Assembly: GCA_027943245.1 (NCBI GenBank)
Contig: JANDJZ010001751.1
Span: forward strand, 62,001 to 126,000
Reading direction: 5' to 3'
Source of the DNA: Acanthamoeba sp. SK_2022b
Taxonomy: Eukaryota; Discosea; Longamoebia; Acanthamoebidae
Length of the DNA stretch: 64,000 nt
Below are positions 37,665 to 48,386 of this stretch, piece after piece. The position numbers and the translations under genes are program-made. Under the pieces are notes generated by a model that was given only the letters and a program-made list of their open reading frames with translations, was not told where the DNA came from and did not search any database. Position 1 is the first letter of the stretch; every line of letters starts with the position of its first letter.

Positions 37665-38078
37665 TTATTTAATTTCGATGCGGCGCGGTTTTAATGTTTC
37701 CGGCACGATGCGTTGCATGTCGATATACAACAGGCCATTCTCCAGTTTGGCGCCTTTAATTTGAATATGTTCGGCCAGCTGGAATTTACGCTCAAAATTA
37801 CGCTCGGCGATGCCCTGGTATAAATAGGTTTTTTCTGCCGGTTCGTTATTGTGCGCCCCGCGCACGATCAGCAGATTATCTTGCGTGGTGATCTCCAGCT
37901 CCTGCTCGGCAAACCCGGCTACCGCGATGGCGATGCGATAATGATTTTCGTCCACCAGCTCGACATTATAAGGCGGATAACCGCCGTTGCCCTGACTCTG
38001 ACCGGCTTCCAGCGCGTTGAACAGGCGATCGAAACCAATGGCGGAACGGTATAGCGGGGAAAGATCAAAATTACGCAT
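37665..38078 (-). CDS. ibpA: Small heat shock protein IbpA
   Basis: The 137-residue alpha-crystallin-domain holdase matches E. coli IbpA along its whole length ([40 protein letters not shown]). It binds aggregating proteins at high temperature and partners IbpB. It is transcribed from a sigma-32 promoter at 38223-38194, and its leader can mask the AGGAGG ribosome site. Confidence 0.98.
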   Translation of the reverse strand: MRNFDLSPLYRSAIGFDRLFNALEAGQSQGNGGYPPYNVELVDENHYRIAIAVAGFAEQELEITTQDNLLIVRGAHNNEPAEKTYLYQGIAERNFERKFQLAEHIQIKGAKLENGLLYIDMQRIVPETLKPRRIEIK

Positions 38079-38110
38079 AAAACAGCCTCCTAAGGCACTT
38101 CAGCGAGGTT
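38079..38110 (-). promoter_or_regulatory. ROSE-type RNA thermometer of ibpA
   Basis: Minus-strand leader bases pair CCUC with the GAGG of the Shine-Dalgarno UUAGGAGGCU. The opposite strand contains the ROSE signature UCGCU directly after CCUC. ROSE control of ibpA is established in enterobacteria. Confidence 0.7.
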
Positions 38111-38193
38111 GAAATAAATACGCCTTCCACTCTGGACAGGCTAATTAAGCCAGAATTCCCTTACGGCGAATTCTCAATTCGGCTCTGATGATA

Positions 38194-38223
38194 AAATGGG
38201 GGTTGATTTCATGAATTCAACAG
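38194..38223 (-). promoter_or_regulatory. Sigma-32 heat-shock promoter of ibpAB
   Basis: On the minus strand the region reads CTGTTGAA, 15 bp, CCCCATTT, very close to the sigma-32 consensus CTTGAAA / CCCCATNT. The start point would lie about 108 bases before the ibpA ATG, leaving room for the thermometer. The gap 38079-38387 otherwise contains only the yidQ leader. Confidence 0.88.
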
Positions 38224-38387
38224 GCGAGGATCAAAAAAACTTCGCACCGATTAGGCGAAAGTTTTTTTACCACTTACACTAAAGTGAGAGAGCCGCCACA
38301 GAGCGGGATTTTGCTTCTTTAAAAGCAGCAACAGGATGTTATAAATCAGCTTAATTTAGGGGAACAGCAACCCTGCAGGATGGATTA

Positions 38388-38735
38388 ATGACGACGATGA
38401 AAGCGATAGCGACGGGCTGCATGTTGTTGGCGACCAGCGGTTGCTCCAGCGTGATGAGCCATACTGGCCCGAATCAGGGTTACTACCCCGGCACCCGCGC
38501 CAGCGTGGACATGCTGAAGGACGACAACACCAGCTGGGCGATGATGCCGCTGGTGGCGCTGGATCTGCCGTTTTCCGCAGTGATGGACACCGTACTGCTG
38601 CCTTACGACTATCTGCGTTCCGGCAACGACGCCACCGCAGACTCGCCAAAAGCGCGCATCCTGCGCAGCGAGCAGCAGAATCTGGCGGCAACCGGCAATC
38701 CCGGCGAAGGCAACGACAGCACCGCCACCCACTAA
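38388..38735 (+). CDS. yidQ: YceK/YidQ-family lipoprotein
   Basis: The 115-residue protein has a lipoprotein signal with lipidated Cys19 (LLATSGCSSVMSHTG), followed by YPGTRASVDML and DLPFSAVMDTVLLPYDYLR. These match E. coli YidQ (DUF1375). Function is unknown and location is predicted to be the outer membrane, since no Asp follows the Cys. ATG 38388 or 38397 could be used. Confidence 0.92.
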   Translation: MTTMKAIATGCMLLATSGCSSVMSHTGPNQGYYPGTRASVDMLKDDNTSWAMMPLVALDLPFSAVMDTVLLPYDYLRSGNDATADSPKARILRSEQQNLAATGNPGEGNDSTATH

Positions 38736-38765
38736 TCGCGCACGCAGCGGGCCGCCAGGCCCGCC

Positions 38766-40046
38766 TTACACCTCAACCACAAAGATCTGGTTGAACCCCG
38801 CTATCTCGCGCATAAACGCCACTTTCTTGCCATCCGGTGAAAACACCACGGCATCCGCCGACGGCGGCTGCGCGCTGCGCTGCGTTAAACGCTGCAGGCG
38901 GCCGCCGGCGACCTCGCACAGCATCACGCTGTTGTCGCACACCAAGGCAATCGCCCCGCCCTGCGGGTGCCAGCTGAACGCTGACTGGATGTCATGCTCG
39001 CTGCGGCTCACCTGCCGCGGCTCCCCGCCGTTCGGCGACACCGTCCACAGCTGCACCACGCCGCCGTCGTCCTTCATCAAAAATGCGATTTGGCTGCCGT
39101 CCGGCGAGCTGCGCAGCCAATGGCGCGGCGCACCGGCAACGCCCGGATAACGACGATCGCCGGTAAAGGTTACCCGCCGCTGCCTGACGCCCTGCGGCGG
39201 CGCCGGCAACTCGCTTTCCGTCCCCTGCAACGGCAAAGCGCCCGCCCTGGCGTAATCGGCATCGTTCTCCGGCAGATCGACAATAAACACCTCCGGCAGC
39301 TTCTCGCCGGCGGCGGACAGCGTATCGCCGATGAACGCCAACGCCCAGCGCTGCCGGCTGCCGTCGGCCTTACGGTAACCCTCGCGGCCGATCCAGCCTT
39401 CTTCGTAGGCGCGATTGATCTGATCGCTGCCCGGCTGCGGCTGCGGCACCGTCTCGCTGACCAGCACGCAATAGTGGCTACCGTCATACTCGCGCGGGTG
39501 CTGTTTCGGCGGATTGACCCCGTGCAACGGCACGGCCACCCCGACGTTGCGCAGATCGCGCGCCGGATCGCGTTCGTGCATGACGTGGTCGTTGTAGGTA
39601 AAGCTGAGGCGGCTGCCGTCCGGACTGAAAACGTGCACATGGCTGCCGCCGCGCAGCGCGCCGGGCGTGTAGGGGGCGGTGATATCCAGCGCGTCGAGGG
39701 TGATGGCCAACTCGCGATCCGGTTCGCTGACGATCACCCCGCGGCGGTGGTGAAAATCATACTGCCAGGCGCTGTCGGGGTGCTCCGGGCCGTGGATAAA
39801 GGCATAGCGCGCCGGCGCATCGGGGCTGACCGTGACCACGCCGACGTGGGCGCCGTGCTGGGCGCGATAAACCACCTCCACCGCGCCGCTGGCGACGTTG
39901 ACCCGCTCGATGCTCAGACCGGTGAAAGAGGCGCCGCGCGGGCGCACGTCATAAGCCAGCCATTGGCTGTCCGGCGTCCAGACGTTGATATTGGTTAACT
40001 GATGCCCGCGAGGGTCGAAAGTCAGTTGTTTTTCCCGATGGCTCAT
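38766..40046 (-). CDS. yidR: DUF3748 protein YidR
   Basis: The 426-residue protein is a beta-propeller-like protein with TolB-type repeats (SPDGSRLSFTYNDH, SPDGSQIAFLMKDD, SPDGKKVAFMREI) and matches E. coli YidR. No signal peptide is evident from ATG 40046 (MSHREKQLTFDPRGHQ), which sits behind AGGAGAACC. Function unknown. It converges on yidQ. Confidence 0.92.
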   Translation of the reverse strand: MSHREKQLTFDPRGHQLTNINVWTPDSQWLAYDVRPRGASFTGLSIERVNVASGAVEVVYRAQHGAHVGVVTVSPDAPARYAFIHGPEHPDSAWQYDFHHRRGVIVSEPDRELAITLDALDITAPYTPGALRGGSHVHVFSPDGSRLSFTYNDHVMHERDPARDLRNVGVAVPLHGVNPPKQHPREYDGSHYCVLVSETVPQPQPGSDQINRAYEEGWIGREGYRKADGSRQRWALAFIGDTLSAAGEKLPEVFIVDLPENDADYARAGALPLQGTESELPAPPQGVRQRRVTFTGDRRYPGVAGAPRHWLRSSPDGSQIAFLMKDDGGVVQLWTVSPNGGEPRQVSRSEHDIQSAFSWHPQGGAIALVCDNSVMLCEVAGGRLQRLTQRSAQPPSADAVVFSPDGKKVAFMREIAGFNQIFVVEV

Positions 40047-40222
40047 GGCGGTTCTCCTGCGCATGCCGGCACTGAGTCGCCATCTTACCGGATCGGCGAC
40101 AGCGTTTCACATGGCCTGCGCGGGTAAGGCGGGAGGATTTTTCGGTTCGAAATGACGCAATTATTTTTCAGCGTCTTATCATTTAAGCCAAACGACGGCG
40201 TCGGCAGGAAATAAGCGGCCGA

Positions 40223-40309
40223 TTAGGCGTTCGCATTCCTGGCGGCGAAACTCAACGGCGCCCATGCCGTATAGGCGGATGCCGCGAGCGCTATTTTTTT
40301 CATTCTCAT
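40223..40309 (-). CDS. Short frame encoding little more than a signal peptide
   Basis: A 28-codon frame (MRMKKIALAASAYTAWAPLS, then FAARNANA and stop) follows AAGGAAATG. It has a charged start, a hydrophobic core and a plausible cleavage site after SFA, but stops six residues later. It could be the 5' remnant of a lost exported protein, a leader peptide, or chance. The rest of the gap 40047-40535 shows no other gene; a 106-codon frame overlapping it on the minus strand lacks coding character. Confidence 0.35.
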   Translation of the reverse strand: MRMKKIALAASAYTAWAPLSFAARNANA

Positions 40310-40535
40310 TTCCTTCATCAAAATAAGTCAGCGGCAGCACCTTCCTTAACGCAAATAAATAAAAAATCGTGTCGCTAAACGACAGGTTAATGATTATTTT
40401 CAACGCCAACGCGATGCTCTTCCCCGGCCGTTGCCGCTGGCGGGCCGGGTTGCCCGGCGGTCGGGCGACGGGGTTTACAATCAATACAAAAAAGTACAAA
40501 CTGGATTTTTAAGTCCAGAATATTACGGAGCCGGT

Positions 40536-41504
40536 ATGAATCCCCTCTTCGATGCCATTGTTTCTGCCCATCAGCAACTGCGCCCTCAGGTACGGGTCAC
40601 GCCCCTGGAGCGCAGCGTGCTGCTTTCGCAGCAGCTCGGCTGCGAGCTGTATCTGAAATGCGACCATCTGCAGCACACCGGCTCCTTTAAATTTCGCGGC
40701 GCCAGCAACAAGCTGCGGTTGCTGGATAGCGAGCAACGCCGGCGCGGCGTGATTGCCGCCTCAACCGGCAACCACGGCCAGGCGGTCGCCCTGGCGGGGC
40801 AGCTGATGGGCATTGGCGTCACGGTTTATGCGCCAGAGACGGCCGCGAGCATCAAGCTAGACACCATCCGCGCGCTGGGCGGCACCGTGGAATTGGTGCC
40901 GGGCGATGCGCTGAACGCCGAACAGGCCGGGGAACAGGCCGCCCGCGAACAGGGAAAAACCTATATTTCGCCGTATAACGACGAGCAGGTGATCGCCGGC
41001 CAGGGCACCTGCGGCATGGAGCTGGTTGAACAGCTCACCGGTCTGGACGCCGTGTTCGTGGCGGTGGGCGGTGGTGGCTATATCGCCGGTATCGGCACCG
41101 TTTTGCGGCAATTGTCGCCGAACACGCAGCTTATCGCCTGCTGGCCGGAAAACGCCACCAGCATGTACAGCGCGCTGGAAGCGGGCCATATCTTCCCGGT
41201 GGAAGAGCAAGAAACGCTGTCCGACGGCACCGCCGGCGGCGTCGAACCGGGCGCCGTGACCTTTCCCCTGTGCCAGCAGCTGATCGACCGTAAAGTGCTG
41301 GTCAGCGAGGCAGAGATCAAACACGCGATGCGCCGGATCGCCGCCAGCGATCGGTGGATTATCGAAGGCGCGGCCGGCGTGGCGCTGGCGGCGGCGATCA
41401 AACTGGCGCCGGAATATCAGGGGAAAAAAGTGGCGGTGGTGCTGTGCGGCAAAAATATCGTGCTGGAGAAATACCTTAAGGCCATCGCCGATGCGCATCC
41501 TTAA
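40536..41504 (+). CDS. PLP-dependent threonine/serine dehydratase family protein
   Basis: The 322-residue fold-type II PLP enzyme has the cofactor lysine at Lys52 (TGSFKFRGA), the substrate loop STGNHGQ and the phosphate-binding loop VGGGGYIAG. Related enzymes dehydrate threonine, serine or 3-hydroxyaspartate. It lacks the C-terminal ACT regulatory domain of biosynthetic IlvA. ATG 40536 follows CGGAGCC. The last 14 bases overlap the next gene, an ornithine-cyclodeaminase-family enzyme, so the two probably act in sequence. The same pairing is seen in eutBC of ectoine catabolism and bhcB/bhcD of the beta-hydroxyaspartate cycle; no other gene of those pathways is here. Confidence 0.87.
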   Translation: MNPLFDAIVSAHQQLRPQVRVTPLERSVLLSQQLGCELYLKCDHLQHTGSFKFRGASNKLRLLDSEQRRRGVIAASTGNHGQAVALAGQLMGIGVTVYAPETAASIKLDTIRALGGTVELVPGDALNAEQAGEQAAREQGKTYISPYNDEQVIAGQGTCGMELVEQLTGLDAVFVAVGGGGYIAGIGTVLRQLSPNTQLIACWPENATSMYSALEAGHIFPVEEQETLSDGTAGGVEPGAVTFPLCQQLIDRKVLVSEAEIKHAMRRIAASDRWIIEGAAGVALAAAIKLAPEYQGKKVAVVLCGKNIVLEKYLKAIADAHP

Positions 41505-42432
41505 TCAGCAGCAAATCCTCGCCGCGTTCGACGCCGAGGCCATAACCGCGCTGCTGAAGCAGGGGTTTATCGCCTATTCGCAGCGGCAGGTGCAACAGCC
41601 GCCGGTGCAGCATTTCCTGTTCGAACAGGCCGCCGGCGATTGCTGCATCAAATCCGCCTGGCTGGAAGGCGACGAGCTGTTCGTGGTCAAGGTGTCCGCC
41701 GGTTTCTATCGCAACGCCGAACGCGGCCTGGCCAGCAATCAGGGATTGGTGATGGCGTTCTCCGCCCAGACCGGCGAACCCCGGGCGCTGCTGCAGGATG
41801 AGGGCTGGCTGACCGCGCTGCGCACCGCACTGGCCGGCCGCATCGCCGCCGAGCTGTGCGCGCCGCCGCATATTCAGGCGATCGGCATGGTCGGCACCGG
41901 CCTGCAGGCGCGGCTACAGCTGCAATGCCTGAAACCGGTGACCGATTGCCGCGAGGTGTGGGTGTGGGGCCGCAACGAACAGGCGCTGGCGGCGTATCGG
42001 CGCGATGCCGAGGCAGAAGGTTTTCGGGTGCTGACCACGCAGGACGCGGCGGAACTGGCGGCGCACTGTCAGCTGATCGTGACCACCACGCCCAGCCGCG
42101 AACCGATCTTGCAGGCGGCGGATATCCGGCCCGGCACGCACATCACCGCCGTGGGCGCCGACGCGCCAGGCAAGCAGGAGCTGGCGACCGATCTGGTGGC
42201 CAATGCGGACGCGCTGCTGGTCGATGCGCTGGCGCAATGTGCTGACTACGGCGAGATCGCGACGGCTTATCGGCAAAACAGGCTCACTTCAACGCCAATC
42301 GTCGAAATGGGCGCCCTCTTGGCGCAGGGCGGGCGGTTGCGAAGCGAGTCGCAGCACATCACCATCGCCGATCTTACCGGGCTGGCGATTCAGGATCTGC
42401 AGATCGCCAAAGGGGTGTTGGCGGCAATATAA
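41491..42432 (+). CDS. Ornithine cyclodeaminase / mu-crystallin family protein
   Basis: The 313-residue protein has the NAD(P)-binding motif GMVGTGLQARLQLQCL, the substrate region ESAWL-type KSAWLEGDELFVVKVSAGF and ITAVGADAPGKQEL. The family includes ornithine cyclodeaminase, alanine dehydrogenase and imine reductases such as iminosuccinate reductase. Its start lies inside the preceding dehydratase gene. Its original terminator is split by the IS element that begins 18 bases after the stop. Confidence 0.88.
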   Translation: MRILNQQQILAAFDAEAITALLKQGFIAYSQRQVQQPPVQHFLFEQAAGDCCIKSAWLEGDELFVVKVSAGFYRNAERGLASNQGLVMAFSAQTGEPRALLQDEGWLTALRTALAGRIAAELCAPPHIQAIGMVGTGLQARLQLQCLKPVTDCREVWVWGRNEQALAAYRRDAEAEGFRVLTTQDAAELAAHCQLIVTTTPSREPILQAADIRPGTHITAVGADAPGKQELATDLVANADALLVDALAQCADYGEIATAYRQNRLTSTPIVEMGALLAQGGRLRSESQHITIADLTGLAIQDLQIAKGVLAAI

Positions 42433-42437
42433 AGGGG

Positions 42438-42449
42438 CGCCGCAGCGCC
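42438..42449. repeat. Target-site duplication, left copy
   Basis: CGCCGCAGCGCC lies directly before the IS left end and is repeated exactly at 43862-43873. A 12-bp duplication is within the 11-13 bp range of IS4. Confidence 0.95.
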
Positions 42450-42498
42450 TAATGCCGATCAGTTAAGGATCACTTGAACGATCCTGTCGCTGTGTAAG

Positions 42499-42532
42499 AA
42501 TCCGTAATCTCTCTGAGGTTACGGATTTTTTT
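42499..42532 (+). terminator. Terminator-like hairpin just inside the IS left end
   Basis: AATCCGTAA (42499-42507) pairs with TTACGGATT (42519-42527), followed by a run of Ts that runs up to the transposase ATG at 42533. It can stop transcripts entering from the left and can mask transposase translation in such transcripts. Confidence 0.75.
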
Positions 42533-43852
42533 ATGTTGCTGAGTCAGGCTCTTGATACCGTTCTTAAATTCTCCCCCAAAGAATTCGCTGCGCTTTCCGA
42601 CTTGCTCTCACCTGAGCTTATCGATGAATGCCTCGCTGATACCGGGATTGTGACTCTTCGAAAGCGCCGTCTTCCCATGGAAATGATGGTCTGGGCCGTG
42701 GTCGGAATGTCCCTGTTTCGCTCGCTTTCAATGAACCAGCTTGTTTCTCATCTCGATATCATGCTACCGGGGAGACGTCCTTTTGTAGCGCCCAGCGCCG
42801 TAGTACAGGCGCGCCAGCGGCTCGGCGAAGAGGTAGTCAGGCTGGTGTTTGAAAAAACACGTCAACTCTGGTTCGAAAAGACCCCGTTATCGCACTGGAA
42901 TGGCCTGACACTCCTGGCTGTAGATGGCACGTTGTGGAGAACGCCCGATACGCCCGAAAATGACGCAGCCTTCGGACGCACTGCCAATGAGCACGCGCGT
43001 TCCGACTGGCCGCAGCTTCGCATGGTCTGCCAGATGGAGGTCACCAGTCACTTGCTGACAGGCGTGAGCTTCGGCAGCGTCTCGGAAACCAGTGAGGTTG
43101 ACCTTGCAGCACAGTTGGCTGAGCAGACACCGGAGCACTCGTTGACGATACTGGATAAAGGTTTTTATGCGCTGGGACTCCTTCATCACTGGAGCGCCTC
43201 GGGAGCGGAGAAACACTGGATGCTCCCACTGCGCAAAGACGCACAATATCGGGTACGGGAGAGGCTGGGTACGGGGCAGGAGCTCGTTGAGTTGAAGTTA
43301 AGCCCGCAAGCCCGCAAGAAATGGCCGGCTGCCCCGGAAATGCTGATAGCCAGACTGATAAGCAAAGAGGTTAATGGCAAGAAAGTCCAAATCCTGACCT
43401 CGATGTGCGATCCGCTACGCTACCCCAAAGCCGATATCGTCGACTTGTATGGGCATCGTTGGGAGATAGAACATGGCTTCAGGGAGATGAAGCAGTATCT
43501 GCTGCAGAACGAACTGACTCTGAGAAGCAAAAAGCCGGAGTTGGTCAGGCAGGAACTGTGGGGCGTGGCGTTGGCTTATAACCTGCTGCGCTTCATGATG
43601 GCGCAGATGGCTAACAGCCTGAAGCATGTAGAGCCTTATCAAATCGGTTTTAAACAGGCTGCGTTATATCTGACAGCCCAACTGAGCCTGCTTCCGGCAG
43701 TTGCCCCAGGGAAAGTCCCGAAGATAATGAATGATATCCTGGCAATGGCGGGGAGCTTCGTACTTCCTTCTCGACGGCAAAGGCATTACCCGCGGGCAGT
43801 AAAAAAGAAGCCGCAACGTTATACGTTGCGGCTTCCTCAAAAGCTTAACTGA
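42533..43852 (+). CDS. IS4-family transposase
   Basis: The 439-residue DDE transposase is close to IS4 of E. coli. The catalytic triad is visible: Asp131 (LLAVDGTLWRTPD), Asp208 (LTILDKGFY) and Glu313 in the YREK signature (Y306, R309, E313, K320; YGHRWEIEHGFREMK). No frameshift or stop interrupts it. The reading frame fills the element to within 10 bases of its right end. Its AT content is higher than that of the flanking genes. Confidence 0.97.
   Translation: MLLSQALDTVLKFSPKEFAALSDLLSPELIDECLADTGIVTLRKRRLPMEMMVWAVVGMSLFRSLSMNQLVSHLDIMLPGRRPFVAPSAVVQARQRLGEEVVRLVFEKTRQLWFEKTPLSHWNGLTLLAVDGTLWRTPDTPENDAAFGRTANEHARSDWPQLRMVCQMEVTSHLLTGVSFGSVSETSEVDLAAQLAEQTPEHSLTILDKGFYALGLLHHWSASGAEKHWMLPLRKDAQYRVRERLGTGQELVELKLSPQARKKWPAAPEMLIARLISKEVNGKKVQILTSMCDPLRYPKADIVDLYGHRWEIEHGFREMKQYLLQNELTLRSKKPELVRQELWGVALAYNLLRFMMAQMANSLKHVEPYQIGFKQAALYLTAQLSLLPAVAPGKVPKIMNDILAMAGSFVLPSRRQRHYPRAVKKKPQRYTLRLPQKLN
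43801..43835 (-). terminator. Minus-strand terminator at the IS right end
   Basis: GAAGCCGCAACGT (43807-43819) and ACGTTGCGGCTTC (43823-43835) form a perfect 13-bp stem. The A-run at 43801-43806 gives a U-tract on the minus strand, so it stops transcripts entering from the right, here from yidA. It lies within the last codons of the transposase gene. Confidence 0.8.
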
Positions 43853-43861
43853 CAAGCATTA

Positions 43862-43873
43862 CGCCGCAGCGCC
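43862..43873. repeat. Target-site duplication, right copy
   Basis: CGCCGCAGCGCC directly follows the IS right end and is an exact copy of 42438-42449. Confidence 0.95.
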
Positions 43874-43881
43874 CCATTTTA

Positions 43882-44697
43882 TCAGCCGTTGAGCACGAAC
43901 TTCTCGATGGCGCGCGCCACGCCGTCTTCGGTATTGGCGCTGGTGACAAACTGCGCCACCGCTTTCAGCTCGGGAATGGCGTTGCCCATCGCCACGCCGA
44001 CGCCGGCATACTCGATCATCGCCGTATCGTTGGCCTGATCCCCCAGCGTCATGATGTTTTCCCGCGCCACGCCGAGATGCTCGGCCAGCATTCTCACCCC
44101 GGCGCCCTTATCGACGTTCTTATGCAGGATTTCGAGGAAGTAAGGCGCGCTTTTCAGAATGGTGTAACGCTCGCGCGTTTCCGCCGGGATGCGCGCGATA
44201 GCGCGGTCCAACAGCTCCGGCTCGTCGATCATCATCACTTTAGGGAAACGCATCTGGCGATCCATCTCTTCCACGCTGCGGTATTTCAGCGGAATACCGG
44301 TCATTGCCGCCTCGTGTATGGTGTATTTGCCAATGTCCTTGTTCGGGGTATACAGGGTGTCGAAATCAAACGCCTGGTAGTGAACGCCGAACTCGCGCGC
44401 CATCTGCTCGAAGTGCAGATAGTCCTCGAAGCCCAGCGTTTCCTGCAGGATGCAGGCGCCGTCGACCGCACGCAGCACCAGTGCGCCGTTATAGGTTATA
44501 CAGAAATCGCCGGGGCCCTGAATGTCCAACTGGCGCAGATAGTCCTGCACGCCGACATAAGGCCGCCCGGTGGCCAGCACCACGTGCACCCCTTTGCGCC
44601 GCGCTGCCGCGATAGCCTGCTTTACCGCCGGCGTGATTTGGTGCTGCGGATCCAGCAACGTGCCGTCCATGTCGATCGCAATCAGTTCAATAGCCAT
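43882..44697 (-). CDS. yidA: HAD-family sugar phosphatase YidA
   Basis: The 271-residue Cof-type HAD phosphatase has motif I IDMDGTLLD, motif II VLATGRP and the terminal motif TLGDQANDTAMIEYAGVGVAMGN. E. coli YidA dephosphorylates sugar phosphates such as erythrose-4-phosphate. It lies downstream of gyrB in the same strand, as in E. coli. Its own terminator hairpin has been disrupted by the IS insertion 20 bases beyond the stop. Confidence 0.96.
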   Translation of the reverse strand: MAIELIAIDMDGTLLDPQHQITPAVKQAIAAARRKGVHVVLATGRPYVGVQDYLRQLDIQGPGDFCITYNGALVLRAVDGACILQETLGFEDYLHFEQMAREFGVHYQAFDFDTLYTPNKDIGKYTIHEAAMTGIPLKYRSVEEMDRQMRFPKVMMIDEPELLDRAIARIPAETRERYTILKSAPYFLEILHKNVDKGAGVRMLAEHLGVARENIMTLGDQANDTAMIEYAGVGVAMGNAIPELKAVAQFVTSANTEDGVARAIEKFVLNG

Positions 44698-44770
44698 TCA
44701 ACGCTTCTCCCAGTGGTTTTTTCTCATGCTAACGCGTTTCAGCCTCGGCTGTCAGCGCCAAAAAAGGCGC

Positions 44771-44804
44771 AAAAAAAATCCGCGCGGGTCGCCCGGCGCG
44801 GATT
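44771..44804 (-). terminator. Intrinsic terminator of gyrB
   Basis: AATCCGCGC (44777-44785) pairs with GCGCGGATT (44796-44804), extended by an inner GGG/CCC. On the minus strand eight Ts follow. It starts about 18 bases after the gyrB stop. Confidence 0.92.
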
Positions 44805-44822
44805 TTCACAGCCATTAACGCA

Positions 44823-47255
<2,433 letters not shown>

Positions 47256-48341
47256 TTAGTCCTGTGGTTGAACCTCTATTTTACCCTGTTCCACGCGGAA
47301 CATCTTGCCCTTTTCACCGGCCATGTCGGTCACTTGTTCAGCGCTGACCGCGCTGACAAAAACCTGGGCCTGGGTGGCTTTCAGGCGATCGGCCAGCAAC
47401 CGGCGACGGCCGGTGTCCAGCTCGGAGGCAAAATCATCAATCAGATACAGGCAACGCCGCCCGCTCTGCCGGGTGAGAAACTCACCCTGCGCCAAGCGCA
47501 ACGCGCACATCAGCAGCTTAAGCTGACCGCGCGATAACAAATCCTCTACCGGCGTGCCGTCGGCACGAATGCGGAAGTCCGCTTTATGCGGCCCCACCGC
47601 GGTATAGGTCAACGCCCTGTCGCGCTCGAACTGGCGCTCCAGCAGCTCGCCGTAGTCGCTCTCTTTGTCCCAGCCGCGCTGGAAGGAGAAGCTCAGGGCG
47701 AATTCAGGCAGAAACTGCGCGCAGGTCGCGGTGATATCCGCGGCGATCGCGTCGCTGTATTCCGCCCGCCATTCGCTGATGCGCTCCGCGAGCGGGATCA
47801 GTTCCTGATCCCAGGCGCGGATCTGCGCATAGCGACTCACCTGGCGCAGCGCGGCATTGCGCTGCTTCAGTAACCGTTTCAGGTTGCTCCAGGCGGTGAA
47901 AAAACCGGGTTCGTTATGAAAACAGCCCCAGTCAAGGAAGGCGCGCCGGAATTTCGGCCCGCCGTTCAGCAGGGTAAAACCTTCGGGGGTGATCAGCTGC
48001 ATGGGCAGCAGCTGCGCCAGCTCGGCCACCTTGTGGCCGTCGCTGCCATCGATGCGTACTTTGCTGTCACCCTGACGGCTCTTGCTCAATCCTACCGACA
48101 GCTCGCGCTCCGTACCTTCTATGCGGCCGTGCAGCACGAACTCCGGCTGGTCGTGACGGATCACCCGACCGGCCTGCAGGCTGCGAAAGGCGCGGCCGTG
48201 CCCGAGCGTATATACCGCTTCCAGCACGCTGGTCTTGCCGCTGCCGTTGGCGCCGACCAGGAAGTTGAATCCCGGCGCCAGCGCCAAATCCGCCGCCTCG
48301 ATATTGCGGAAATCTTTAATCAATAAACGCGTCAGAGCCAT
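47256..48341 (-). CDS. recF: DNA replication and repair protein RecF
   Basis: The 361-residue SMC-like ATPase loads RecA at gaps with RecOR. Walker A is [16 protein letters not shown], the ABC signature is [18 protein letters not shown] and Walker B is [13 protein letters not shown]. It lies 45 bases after dnaN and 18 bases before gyrB, in operon. Confidence 0.98.
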   Translation of the reverse strand: MALTRLLIKDFRNIEAADLALAPGFNFLVGANGSGKTSVLEAVYTLGHGRAFRSLQAGRVIRHDQPEFVLHGRIEGTERELSVGLSKSRQGDSKVRIDGSDGHKVAELAQLLPMQLITPEGFTLLNGGPKFRRAFLDWGCFHNEPGFFTAWSNLKRLLKQRNAALRQVSRYAQIRAWDQELIPLAERISEWRAEYSDAIAADITATCAQFLPEFALSFSFQRGWDKESDYGELLERQFERDRALTYTAVGPHKADFRIRADGTPVEDLLSRGQLKLLMCALRLAQGEFLTRQSGRRCLYLIDDFASELDTGRRRLLADRLKATQAQVFVSAVSAEQVTDMAGEKGKMFRVEQGKIEVQPQD

Positions 48342-48386
48342 GCAATCTCTTTACCGATGACGGTGCTGTAATTCAAGGTAACGAGA

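Larger units (their letters stand above)
42450..43861 (+). mobile_element. Complete IS4-family insertion sequence (1412 bp)
   Basis: The left end TAATGCCGATCAGTTAAG (42450-42467) and the right end, read inward as TAATGCTTGTCAGTTAAG (43861-43844), are imperfect 18-bp inverted repeats, 15 of 18 matching. The left end equals that of E. coli IS4 as I recall it. Exact 12-bp target duplications flank it. It contains one intact transposase gene. All of this indicates a recent, probably active element. Confidence 0.96.

Noticed and set aside
40179..40499. A 106-codon minus-strand gene before the dehydratase
   Set aside because: There is no ribosome site at its start and the amino-acid composition looks random; only the nested signal-peptide frame was kept as a weak call.
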